DNA from: a virus | Virus record (IMG/VR): IMGVR_UViG_3300047470_000320 | Coordinates: 1-20,453 of that record | Reading direction: 5' to 3' (one strand) | Length of the DNA: 20,453 bases | In this document: positions 1 to 6,524 of the stretch, piece by piece | How the letters are laid out: each line of letters opens with the position of its first letter | How positions within the stretch are numbered: position 1 is the stretch's first letter | Translations under genes and position numbers: made by a program | Notes under the pieces: generated by a model | What the model was told of the DNA's origin: nothing | Database searches by the model: none | Seen by the model: only the letters and a program-made list of their open reading frames with translations

Positions 1-865
1 CGGCCGCGTTGAGCATCTCCTCCTGCATGAGCGAACGCATCGCTCTGTACAGCAGCGGGATGCCCCGGGGGTTGAACGTGTCCGCCTCGAACTTCATCTG
101 CCGCAGCAGGATGTTCGACACTGGCATGAGGGCGTTGTCGTCGGAGTAGTACGTCAGCTCCGGGTACGCCGTGATGAGCTTCTCGTACTCCCAGGCGGGC
201 TGCCGGGTGCGGATCAGCTCCTTCATGTTCTGCGGGAGCCGGATCAGGAACCGGGGCTCGCGCAGGAACGGGCTCGGCTGGACTTCGACGTCGTCCGGGT
301 TGAGCAGCTCCTCGTCGTCCCAGACGCCGAGGTCCTCGTTGAAGGTGCCCAGCGGCCACGCCTCACCGGTCGTCCAGTACTCCCTGCCCATCCTGACAAG
401 AAACTTCTGGTAGTCCAGGCCGTCCTCGGAGAGGAAGTGGTCGGTGTAGAACTCGGTGAGCCGCTCGTCCTTGCACGTCATCTTCAGCCCGAGCAGCGGG
501 TACTTCGAGTAGATATCGACGCAGGAGCCGACCAGCGGGTGCGAGATGTAAAGAAGTCGGCAGTACGCCCGCATCTTCTGCATCTGCGCCGGGTCATCGA
601 ACTGGAACGGCAGGTTGTTCTGCCGCCAGTAGAACAGCGGGTCACGGGGCCGCACGGTCGCGAAGTCCACGGCAGGACCGCCCGCGCCGCCGCCGGTGAA
701 GCCTGCCGCCGCCGTCTTCCTGCGAGAGGCGATGCGCCGGTTGGCGCGCATCTCAGCCTCTTCCCCCGACTCGCCAGGGCGCGAGGAAAAGCGGCGGAAC
801 AGCCGGTCGATCCGTGACTGCTCGCCGTCGTAGTTCGGCTGGGCTCCGCCCCGCTGGCTTGCCAT
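1..865 (-). CDS. Phage portal protein (N-terminal 288 residues, runs off window)
   Basis: The frame opens at ATG 865 and stays open to base 1, so the C-terminus is missing. The start is set by the SD ACAGGAGG about 5 nt upstream. The portal is the dodecameric ring at the capsid vertex through which DNA is packaged. A basic, probably disordered N-terminus (about 60 residues) leads into DFATVRPRDPLFYWRQNNL, then a helical stretch with HPLVGSCVDIYSKYPLLGLK, and near the window edge NPRGIPLLYRAMRSLMQEEML. An 'N-RG-P-l-y-a---l-qee-l' segment preceded by 'sNil' is typical of tailed-phage portals. The family call rests on this pattern and not on a search. It is the leftmost gene of a morphogenesis block and no terminase lies immediately upstream. 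Confidence is high for portal and moderate for the subfamily. Confidence 0.83.
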   Translation of the reverse strand, partial: MASQRGGAQPNYDGEQSRIDRLFRRFSSRPGESGEEAEMRANRRIASRRKTAAAGFTGGGAGGPAVDFATVRPRDPLFYWRQNNLPFQFDDPAQMQKMRAYCRLLYISHPLVGSCVDIYSKYPLLGLKMTCKDERLTEFYTDHFLSEDGLDYQKFLVRMGREYWTTGEAWPLGTFNEDLGVWDDEELLNPDDVEVQPSPFLREPRFLIRLPQNMKELIRTRQPAWEYEKLITAYPELTYYSDDNALMPVSNILLRQMKFEADTFNPRGIPLLYRAMRSLMQEEMLNAA

Positions 866-883
866 GAATCCTCCTGTGGTGGC

Positions 884-901
884 TCACCCCTTGGGGGTGG
901 G
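884..901 (-). other. Small stem-loop in the portal leader
   Basis: CACCCC (885-890) and GGGGTG (894-899) form a short hairpin, extendable by two outer pairs. It lies between the end of the 62-aa gene and the portal SD. No U-tract follows on the minus strand. It may be a leader structure acting on portal translation rather than a terminator. Confidence 0.35.
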
Positions 902-930
902 TGAGCTGCCACAGACAGGGCTGGGCCTGA

Positions 931-1119
931 TCAGGAGGTGGGGGTCGCCTTCCGCCGCGTCTTTTTCACCGGTTCCACCGGGGCCTCGGCGGCGTAGCCA
1001 TACGTCTGCAGCTCGGCCGCACGGGCCTCCTGGCCGTCGGACAGGGTGATCCACTCGCCAGGCTGGTAGACGTGGCCGTCCAACTCCAGCTGCACGAGCG
1101 CCTGCAGGGCGATGCTCAC
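931..1119 (-). CDS. Hypothetical 62-aa protein upstream of portal
   Basis: It starts with GTG at 1119; the GTGA shares 4 nt with the stop of the 169-aa gene, so translation is probably coupled. The protein has a compact, possibly beta-rich core (residues about 8-45, with LELDGHVYQPGEWITLSDGQ) and a charged Lys/Arg/Thr tail. There are no Cys pairs and no membrane segment. Its position directly before the portal suggests a small morphogenesis or connector-associated protein, but that is inference from context only. I do not recognise the family. Confidence 0.75.
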   Translation of the reverse strand: MSIALQALVQLELDGHVYQPGEWITLSDGQEARAAELQTYGYAAEAPVEPVKKTRRKATPTS

Positions 1120-1625
1120 TGCTGGCCTCCCAGGAGTCCGGCGAGGTAGTCGACATACGCGGTGCGCGCGAGCTGGCGGCCGCCGGGGGCGCGGTAGACG
1201 GACTCCTTCTTCCCGAACGGCGGCCCACCGCCGGAGTCCTTGGAGTCGGAACCGGAGTCGTCCGAGCCGCCACTGTCGGAGCCTGAGTCGCTTGAGTCGC
1301 TGCCTCCGCCGAACGGAGGCGCCCCGCCGTCCTCAGCTCCGTTGGCGCCGGGTGGCATGGCGTTCGGGTCGTTGGGGTCGGCGCCTGGCATCATCCCGGG
1401 CGCAGCCGGAGGAGGCATGCCAGGGATCTGCACTGGCATGCCGTCGATCGACTGCGGGAACGCCGAGAACATCGGCTGCACCCTCACCAGGAAGCTCTGG
1501 TTGCAGAAGCTGCACTCCGTGTTGCCGTCCGAGCGGCCGATGACCTGCCCTGACCCGCAGAACGGGCAGTGCGCGATCGTCACCCCATCGCCGGACTGAT
1601 GCGCCACCACTACGCGCAGCGTCAT
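1116..1625 (-). CDS. Zinc-ribbon protein with Pro-rich middle and Ser/Asp tail (169 aa)
   Basis: I choose ATG 1625 because the SD GGAGGTGA sits about 5 nt upstream. A GTG at 1640 would add five residues but its SD directly abuts the start. Residues 20-41 hold two CxxC knuckles (CPFC at 20-23 and CSFC at 38-41), the pattern of a small zinc ribbon. Residues 50-105 are Pro/Met/Gly-rich. Residues 109-132 are an almost pure Ser/Asp/Gly tract. The C-terminus (about 145-169) turns basic and helical (RQLARTAYVDYLAGLL). The arrangement suggests a metal-binding head on a flexible acidic arm, perhaps a virion or assembly protein given its place two genes before the portal. The function is unknown. Confidence 0.78.
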   Translation of the reverse strand: MTLRVVVAHQSGDGVTIAHCPFCGSGQVIGRSDGNTECSFCNQSFLVRVQPMFSAFPQSIDGMPVQIPGMPPPAAPGMMPGADPNDPNAMPPGANGAEDGGAPPFGGGSDSSDSGSDSGGSDDSGSDSKDSGGGPPFGKKESVYRAPGGRQLARTAYVDYLAGLLGGQQ

Positions 1626-1670
1626 ACCCCTCACCTCCACCCCCTCCGGCTGCAGGCGCGGGCCCGGACA

Positions 1671-1708
1671 GCACGACGCCCCGCCACAGGAATGACGGGG
1701 CGTCGTGC
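1671..1708 (-). terminator. Long GC hairpin, 13-bp perfect stem
   Basis: GCACGACGCCCCG (1671-1683) pairs perfectly with CGGGGCGTCGTGC (1696-1708) around a 12-nt loop. It lies in the 205-bp gap (1626-1830) between the nuclease gene and the 169-aa gene. That gap contains no ORF. There is no U-tract, as is common for actinobacterial terminators. The call as terminator or processing site is tentative. Confidence 0.5.
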
Positions 1709-1710
1709 GG

Positions 1711-1730
1711 GTCCGGCCTGCAAGCCGGAC
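1711..1730 (-). terminator. Second hairpin of a tandem pair
   Basis: GTCCGGC (1711-1717) and GCCGGAC (1724-1730) form a 7-bp perfect stem with a 6-nt loop, 2 bp from the 13-bp hairpin. A weaker CCAGG/CCTGG stem lies near 1777-1790. Together they make the densest secondary structure in the late block and probably separate the nuclease gene from the portal-proximal genes. Confidence 0.45.
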
Positions 1731-1830
1731 CGGTGCTGCCGGTTGGAGTCAGCAATCCGGGGGCTCTCCAAGCATCCAGGCTGCCCTGGCTGCTCGGCAA
1801 GTCAGTACGAGAAGCTGGGACGGCGGTGCA

Positions 1831-2181
1831 TCAACTCGCCGGAACAGGCCGCTTGCCGTTTCCGTCCCACGGCAGGGCCAGCCCGGCCGCGACCAGGTCC
1901 TCGTTCAGACTGACGCCGTCGGCGTAGATGGTGGCCAGGTAGCGCCCGTACTTCTCCTTCTTGTCCTTCTCCGTGGTGACGGTGAAGACCGGCCCATGCT
2001 GGTCGGTCCAGGCCTGCACGAAGGCGGTGGCGGCCTTGCCGTCGGCGGTGTTGTGCTCGGGCGCGTTCAGGCCGAGGAGGCGCACCCGCTGACGGGTGAA
2101 CACCCCGAACCCCAGGTCGATCTGGAGGTCCAGAGTGTCGCCGTCCACGACCTTCTCCACCGCGCCCAGGTAGGTGAACAT
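1831..2181 (-). CDS. Thermonuclease / staphylococcal-nuclease-fold protein
   Basis: The 116-aa protein is a near-minimal SNase (OB-fold) domain. Visible motifs are VDGDT (12-16, Ca-binding aspartates), RLLGLNAPE (34-42) and KYGRYLATIYADG (77-89). Against micrococcal nuclease, R34, E42 and R80 match catalytic R35, E43 and R87. Asp40 of the reference is Asn here and Thr41 is Ala, as in some homologues. There is no signal peptide, so it should act inside the host, hydrolysing DNA and/or RNA, perhaps host DNA degradation or a role near packaging. ATG 2181 shares one base with the stop of the 79-aa gene (TGATG), so translation is coupled. A hairpin cluster follows it. Confidence 0.92.
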   Translation of the reverse strand: MFTYLGAVEKVVDGDTLDLQIDLGFGVFTRQRVRLLGLNAPEHNTADGKAATAFVQAWTDQHGPVFTVTTEKDKKEKYGRYLATIYADGVSLNEDLVAAGLALPWDGNGKRPVPAS

Positions 2182-2420
2182 CAGTTGAGCGGCTCGTCGA
2201 CCGGAGTGCCGTAGAACTGGGCGGCAGGCCAGCCGTTGCTGGTGAGCAGATCGTTGAGTGCCTCGGCGACCATGAGCGAGGTGATGGGACTCGGGCCGCC
2301 GGGGCCCGGGGCCGGGTCGTGGGAAACGGTGAAGTCCAGGGTCACGGTGGCGAAGTCCGACTCGTCGATGCCGACGGCGGAACTGCCGTAGAAACGGCCT
2401 CCGGGGTGGAAGGTCGTCAT
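2181..2420 (-). CDS. Hypothetical 79-aa protein
   Basis: It starts at ATG 2420 with SD GGAGG 6 nt upstream, made by the last codons of the 69-aa membrane gene (spacing 2 nt). It is a soluble protein with an apparent beta-strand stretch (DFATVTLDFTVSHD, residues 22-35), a Pro/Gly linker, and a helix (SLMVAEALNDLLTSNGW, 48-64). I recognise no motif. It ends in a TGATG junction with the nuclease gene and so belongs to the same transcript. The long minus-strand frame extending upstream to 3878 is antisense-biased shadow and was not used. Confidence 0.72.
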   Translation of the reverse strand: MTTFHPGGRFYGSSAVGIDESDFATVTLDFTVSHDPAPGPGGPSPITSLMVAEALNDLLTSNGWPAAQFYGTPVDEPLN

Positions 2421-2422
2421 GA

Positions 2423-2632
2423 TCAGCCTCCGAAGATGATGTGCGGGATGAACCAGGCCGTCAGGCCCAGCCACGCGATGATGAAGGCGGCCTTGCCGGG
2501 CCGGGTGCTGGTGTGGAACCAGGCCCGGAGCCGCTCGGAGAGCGTCAGGCCCTTTCGGCCGTTGAAGACGCCGTACATCTCGTAGGCGAACGCGGTGCCG
2601 AGGATCGCGCCCCAGGCGAGGTTCGGGTCCAT
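2423..2632 (-). CDS. Small membrane protein, two hydrophobic segments (69 aa)
   Basis: ATG 2632 follows SD TAGGAG, 6 nt away and overlapping the TAG stop of the 418-aa gene. The N-terminus (about 5-22, LAWGAILGTAFAYEMYGV) and C-terminus (about 47-68, AAFIIAWLGLTAWFIPHIIF) are hydrophobic. A basic loop with GRKGLTLSERLRAWF lies between them. Small two-segment membrane proteins of this pattern are common in actinophage structural or lysis regions and are sometimes annotated as putative holins. No endolysin is present in this window, so a lysis role is not supported here. Confidence 0.75.
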   Translation of the reverse strand: MDPNLAWGAILGTAFAYEMYGVFNGRKGLTLSERLRAWFHTSTRPGKAAFIIAWLGLTAWFIPHIIFGG

Positions 2633-2641
2633 GTGCCGCTC

Positions 2642-3898
2642 CTACTCGAACAGCCCTGCTGCGTACTGGAAGTGGGTGGGGATGTTCCAGTCCTGCCGCT
2701 GGTGCGGGACGTGGCCGCTGTCCGGGTGGGAGAAGGTCTGCTCGGCCGGGTCGGTCGGCAGCGAGTGCTGGCCGGTGCCGTGACCGGTATCGGCGTGACT
2801 GAAGCCACCCGGGGGCTTGGGGTGGTAGTGCTCGGACGCGCCCGGACCCGCCAGGTTCGCGTCCCACTTCTCTCCCATCTCGCCCCTCGCCTTGTCGAAG
2901 CCGTGAAGCAGGTCGTCGGACGCGTGCTGCGTGGTGTACTCCGGCGAGGCGCCCGGGGATGCCGCGTTGGCGTCCCACTTCTTGCCCATCTCGGCGTGCG
3001 CCTGGTCGAAGCCGTGGAGGAGGTCGTCGGACTTGTGCCGGGTCGTGTACTCCGGCGAGGCACCGGGAGCGGCCGCGTTGGCGTCCCACTTGCGGTTCAT
3101 CTCCTCCTGGGCCCGGTCGAAGGGCTCGAACGAGGTGGTTCCGTGGGCCGTCTCCGGGCCGTGCCACCAGTTCTTCAGCCGCTCGTAGTACCCGGCCACG
3201 GTGGGCTCCAGCGACGCGGTGGCCGGGCTGCCGGGGCCGGACGGCGGCCCTGCGGCAGGGCTGGAGGGACCAGCCAGCCTCGTCTCCATGTCGTCCAGAC
3301 GCCTGTGGACGTTGTCGAAGGTGCTGTCGCCGCCGTTGGCGCCCGGGTCGGCCGCCTGGCCGGTGTTGCCCTTGGGCAGCGTGCCCGGCGTGAAGTTCTT
3401 GACGCGGTTGGTGATCGGGCCATCGCCCGTACCGCCCCACGACTCGTACGCCAGCGGGTAGGAGTCCGCGTGCACGCGCACGGCCTCGGTGGCCAGCTTC
3501 AGGCACTCGGCCATCGGCACGCCCGGGTTCTCCCGCGCCGCCACGGCGGCCAGGCGAGCCGCCACAGCGTCCATGGCCTGCTCCTGAGCGGCCGTCACCT
3601 GCCGCCGGACGGCCGTCTTCTGCGCGGCCGCCGAGCGGGCCGTGGCCAGGATCTGCCAGCGCTCCGTCAGGTCGCCGGTCAGCTCCTCCATCGAGTAGCC
3701 GCGCTGGGTGGCGATCGCCGTCAGCTGCGACTCGGCCAGCGCGAGCCGGTGGGCCAAGTCGACCTTGTCGGCCGCCAGGTACACGAACTGGCCGACCGCA
3801 CGCTCGACGTCGTTCAGGGCGGCCGTACGGGACAGCTCGCGCTGCTCGTGGTCGAGGTCGCGGCCGGTCTCGTCCCACATCAGGGATGCGATGTCCAT
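2642..3898 (-). CDS. Helical protein with 37-aa tandem repeats (418 aa), putative structural
   Basis: ATG 3898 lies 3 nt after the stop of the 129-aa gene (TGA-CCC-ATG). Residues 1-145 are Ala/Gln/Glu-rich and helical. Residues 155-235 are a Gly/Pro/Ser linker. Residues 260-357 hold three tandem copies (two full, one partial) of a 37-aa unit of the form FDxAxxEMxxKWDAN, PGASPEYTT, SDDLLHG. The C-terminus is His/Pro/Gly-rich. There is no catalytic motif, signal peptide or membrane span. Length, repeats and position between the 721-aa protein and the portal suggest a virion or assembly protein. That is inference; I do not recognise the family. Confidence 0.8.
   Translation of the reverse strand: MDIASLMWDETGRDLDHEQRELSRTAALNDVERAVGQFVYLAADKVDLAHRLALAESQLTAIATQRGYSMEELTGDLTERWQILATARSAAAQKTAVRRQVTAAQEQAMDAVAARLAAVAARENPGVPMAECLKLATEAVRVHADSYPLAYESWGGTGDGPITNRVKNFTPGTLPKGNTGQAADPGANGGDSTFDNVHRRLDDMETRLAGPSSPAAGPPSGPGSPATASLEPTVAGYYERLKNWWHGPETAHGTTSFEPFDRAQEEMNRKWDANAAAPGASPEYTTRHKSDDLLHGFDQAHAEMGKKWDANAASPGASPEYTTQHASDDLLHGFDKARGEMGEKWDANLAGPGASEHYHPKPPGGFSHADTGHGTGQHSLPTDPAEQTFSHPDSGHVPHQRQDWNIPTHFQYAAGLFE
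2830..3121 (-). repeat. In-frame tandem repeat, 111-bp period
   Basis: The repeats run 3121-3011, 3010-2900 and 2899 to about 2830 (partial) and encode residues 260-357 of the 418-aa protein. The conserved core is KWDAN followed by PGAS. Copies one and two differ at few residues, so the expansion looks recent or homogenised by recombination. Confidence 0.85.
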
Positions 3899-3901
3899 GG
3901 G

Positions 3902-4291
3902 TCAGGCGCCCTTCTCAGTGTCAGAGGCCGTGTAGACCTCCCAGATGCGAACCTCGGGGGCCTCCAGGCCTGCCTCGGCCAGAAGGGCCCGGACCCGGTC
4001 GATGGAGGCAGGCAGCGGGTGGGCGAACCTCTCGGGGAAGTCCTGGGCGTCCTCGCACATGTAGCGCACCATCGCCACGCACTGCTCGGGCGTGGCGGAG
4101 GCCTGGATGTCGAGGTTCTTGGCAGAGAACTCGCCGACCCGCAGCTCGCCCTCCTGGTCGATGGTCAGCGCCTCGCCGCTGCCGTCGTCCCTGTTCAGGA
4201 AGATCGAGCGGGCCCGCCGGGCCTTGGACTTGATGACGTGCTGGGCGTACTGGCCCCACAGGTCGGCGAGTTCCGTCAGTACAGCGCTCAC
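3902..4291 (-). CDS. Hypothetical 129-aa protein
   Basis: GTG 4291 forms a GTGA overlap with the stop of the 721-aa gene, so it is probably translated by coupling. It is a mixed alpha/beta soluble protein. A helical N-terminus (LADLWGQYAQHVIKSKARRA, about 8-27) leads into a strand-rich middle (SIFLNRDDGSGEALTIDQEGELRVGEF, split across 29-55). The C-terminal half is helical, with two Cys (C71, C79). I recognise no family. Synteny with its two large neighbours suggests a shared role in particle assembly. Confidence 0.76.
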   Translation of the reverse strand: MSAVLTELADLWGQYAQHVIKSKARRARSIFLNRDDGSGEALTIDQEGELRVGEFSAKNLDIQASATPEQCVAMVRYMCEDAQDFPERFAHPLPASIDRVRALLAEAGLEAPEVRIWEVYTASDTEKGA

Positions 4292-6453
4292 TGGCCGTTC
4301 CTCTCGGCGAGGAGGCCCGCCTGGACCGTCCTGCGGAACGCGGCCGCCGTCGGGGACAGGCCGGAGCCGGAGTTGTACGCGGACGCCATGCCGCTGTCGG
4401 GGATGGTCACCGGCTGGCCCTGCGGCACGGCCGGAGCGGACGGCACGACCGAACTCCCGAACGGCTCGGCGCCGTTGTAGGGGGCGGCACCGGCCGGGGC
4501 GGCCGCGTCCATCTGCCCGTCGAGCGGACCGGGCTTGCCGGGGCCGTTGATCGGGGTGTCCCCGGACGGCGACGGCGAGGTGGACGGGTTGGTGGTGTCC
4601 AGGTCGATGCCGGTCGCGGCCTCGACGTGCAGGTAGGTGCCGTCGGTGGGCAGCGCCTGCGCGGCCGCCACCTTGTGCGTCAGCTCCCGGTGCTTGGCGA
4701 TCCGGCGCGCCAGGGCAGGTTCGATGGACGCCAGAGCCGCGTGCGCGGACAGCCACGCGCCGCGCTGCAGGGAGTTGTCGGTGAAGGCGGCGTAGATACC
4801 GGCCTCCAGCTCCGGGGAGCCGGGCCGGACGACCGGGGTGCCCTTCTGCCAGCGGGCCGCGTACTTGTAGCCCTTCTGGAAGTCCGGGTGCTGCATGTCC
4901 TGCTTGGAGGCGACGCGGCGCGAGGCGAACGCGGGGTGCTGCAGGCTCTGGCCGTTGTCGCCGCCCATCGAGTACGGCACGTCCTGCGCCGGTGCGGCCG
5001 GGGCCGCGTGGCTGTAGGCCTCGGTGTACTTCGGCGCGGCGTGAGCGTCACCGAAGCTCGGCGCCGTCTCCAGCGCGCGGGCGTCGGCCGCCCCGTTCCC
5101 GGCCTGGCCGACGTTCCTCGGCGGCGTGGAGCGCGGGGAGTTGGCGATGTTCGGCTCGATGATCTGGGCAGGCTGGGTCCACTGGTCGGCCCGCCTCTGG
5201 ATCGAGGCGTGCGCCTGGTGGCCGGAGGAGACCTGGCCGCCCTGGTCGTAGTGGGCGTCGCCGGTCATGCCGTCGGCGCTCTCGTCCTCGTCCAATGTCC
5301 ACGGGAACGCCACGGTGGTCGGCAGCGGCGTGGAGTGGTTGGCGTCGTGGACGTCGGTGGTCTGCTGGATCTGCTGCAGGCCGGACGCGGCCGTCTTGGG
5401 TCGCTGGGAGACGTCACCGGCCTCCTGGGTCTGCTCCGTCTCCTCCTGCGCCGGTTCAGCCTCCGGCCGCGCGGTCGGGCCGCCCTGGTTCGGGACGTCG
5501 CCGGAGACGGAGTGGCCACCGGCGCGCTCCGGCGAGGAGTTGCCACCACCGCCGGACAGGGACGGCTCGGCGCCGGGGCCGGTCATCACGCCGGTCTCGG
5601 AGTGCCCGCCGGGCACCTCGGGGCTGGAGTTCCCGCCGCCCTGCTGGGACATCTGGATTGCCGGGGCCTGGTTGGAGTCCTCCGTACCGGTGACGCCGGT
5701 GTTGATGTCGGCCACCGGCGGCGCGAAGTTGTCGAAGACGTCCGGCGGCAGCGGGGTCGCCTTCTGGGTGACGCCGTCGGGTGCCGTGGTCTGCTGGATC
5801 TGGTCCAGGCCGGAGGCGGCCTCGACGACGGTGGCCTGGGTACGCAGGAACGTCGCGTAGCCGACGAAGATGCCCTCGGCCGTCTGGGCCTGCCCGCCGA
5901 GGCTGGCAGCGACCTGCCGGGCCTTGCCGAAGGCCTGCTCCTCGAACTCGTCCTTGTCGGCCTTGACGAAGTCGGGCACGTTGCTGAACCACAGCGCGGC
6001 CTCGGCAACCATCCGGCCGTGGTCGAACGGCTCGTCGGCGACCTCGGTGTCCAGCCAGTCGGAAGCCGTAGTGCCGCGCGCGGTCGCGGAGATGACCGGG
6101 GCGAACGCTTGGCGGATCGAGGTGTCGGCCAGGTCCGCCTCGCGGTCGAGCGCGGCCGTGCGCCGAGCCTTCCGGTCGTATTCGTGGAGCTGGCCGACGA
6201 GCTTGAGCTGGTCATCGAGGTTCGTGGCGCTCTCGATCCGCTTGAGCAGCTCGGAGCGTTCAGGGCTGGGCATGCTGTTCTCCTCCTGCGCGCCCGCGCG
6301 GCGCATCCGGCGGCGTACGGAACGGTCTTCGCGGGAGGGGTTGCGGCGCGGGCCGCGCGCAGCAGGACGCATCGGTTCACGCGTGGTCTCGTCGGCGGCC
6401 CATGGGTCGTCGGCCCACAGGTCGTCCGGTGCGTCGTGGCGAGCGTCGTACAT
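4288..6453 (-). CDS. Large low-complexity protein, putative capsid-associated (721 aa)
   Basis: ATG 6453 is used; its SD AAGGAGG is 10 nt upstream and buried in a hairpin. GTG 6462 is unlikely because the SD abuts it. A second in-frame ATG at 6273 has an exposed AGGAGGA SD, so a shorter 661-aa form is plausible. The N-terminal 60 residues are acidic then Arg-rich (RDR/RRR clusters). About 60-215 is helical with WFSNVPDFVKAD and GIFVGYATFLRTQ. About 215-500 is low-complexity Gln/Gly/Pro/Ser and contains two copies of SGL-QIQQTT and two of GGGNSSPE--GGHS. About 525-610 is folded again (HPDFQKGYKYAARW, EAGIYAAFTDN). The tail is Pro/Ser/Gly-rich. Position suggests a structural or scaffold-like protein; no enzyme motif is visible. 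Confidence 0.82.
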   Translation of the reverse strand: MYDARHDAPDDLWADDPWAADETTREPMRPAARGPRRNPSREDRSVRRRMRRAGAQEENSMPSPERSELLKRIESATNLDDQLKLVGQLHEYDRKARRTAALDREADLADTSIRQAFAPVISATARGTTASDWLDTEVADEPFDHGRMVAEAALWFSNVPDFVKADKDEFEEQAFGKARQVAASLGGQAQTAEGIFVGYATFLRTQATVVEAASGLDQIQQTTAPDGVTQKATPLPPDVFDNFAPPVADINTGVTGTEDSNQAPAIQMSQQGGGNSSPEVPGGHSETGVMTGPGAEPSLSGGGGNSSPERAGGHSVSGDVPNQGGPTARPEAEPAQEETEQTQEAGDVSQRPKTAASGLQQIQQTTDVHDANHSTPLPTTVAFPWTLDEDESADGMTGDAHYDQGGQVSSGHQAHASIQRRADQWTQPAQIIEPNIANSPRSTPPRNVGQAGNGAADARALETAPSFGDAHAAPKYTEAYSHAAPAAPAQDVPYSMGGDNGQSLQHPAFASRRVASKQDMQHPDFQKGYKYAARWQKGTPVVRPGSPELEAGIYAAFTDNSLQRGAWLSAHAALASIEPALARRIAKHRELTHKVAAAQALPTDGTYLHVEAATGIDLDTTNPSTSPSPSGDTPINGPGKPGPLDGQMDAAAPAGAAPYNGAEPFGSSVVPSAPAVPQGQPVTIPDSGMASAYNSGSGLSPTAAAFRRTVQAGLLAERNGQ

Positions 6454-6459
6454 GCGAAA

Positions 6460-6499
6460 CACCCCTCCTTCCGCCCCTTGAGGGGCCGAAGGAGGGGTG
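6460..6499 (-). promoter_or_regulatory. Hairpin that sequesters the SD of the 721-aa gene
   Basis: CACCCCTCCTTC (6460-6471) pairs perfectly with GAAGGAGGGGTG (6488-6499). Inside, GCCCC (6473-6477) pairs with GGGGC (6482-6486) around a TTGA tetraloop, with one C:C mismatch between the two stems. On the minus-strand RNA the SD AAGGAGG lies entirely within the 3' arm. It may be an RNA translational switch, a terminator for the 584-aa gene, or both. Confidence 0.7.
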
Positions 6500-6524
6500 A
6501 GACAGGAAGAGGGGTTCTAGCGGG

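Noticed and set aside
1711-1790. Possible tRNA in the hairpin-rich gap
   Set aside because: I tried both strands. No T-arm GGTTCRA consensus, no valid 7-nt anticodon loop with U33 and purine 37, and no CCA-compatible acceptor stem.
2423-2632. Holin call for the 69-aa membrane protein
   Set aside because: Two hydrophobic segments alone do not show lysis function, and no endolysin gene is in the window.
2181-3878. 565-aa minus-strand frame including the 79-aa gene
   Set aside because: Only the last 79 codons have a start, SD and normal composition; the rest is an Arg/Gly/Pro-rich shadow of the 418-aa gene.
2441-4480. 679-aa open frame on the plus strand
   Set aside because: It lies antisense to four well-supported minus-strand genes with SDs and tight junctions. 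The Val/Gly/Leu/Arg-rich product is the usual artefact of the opposite frame in GC-rich DNA.
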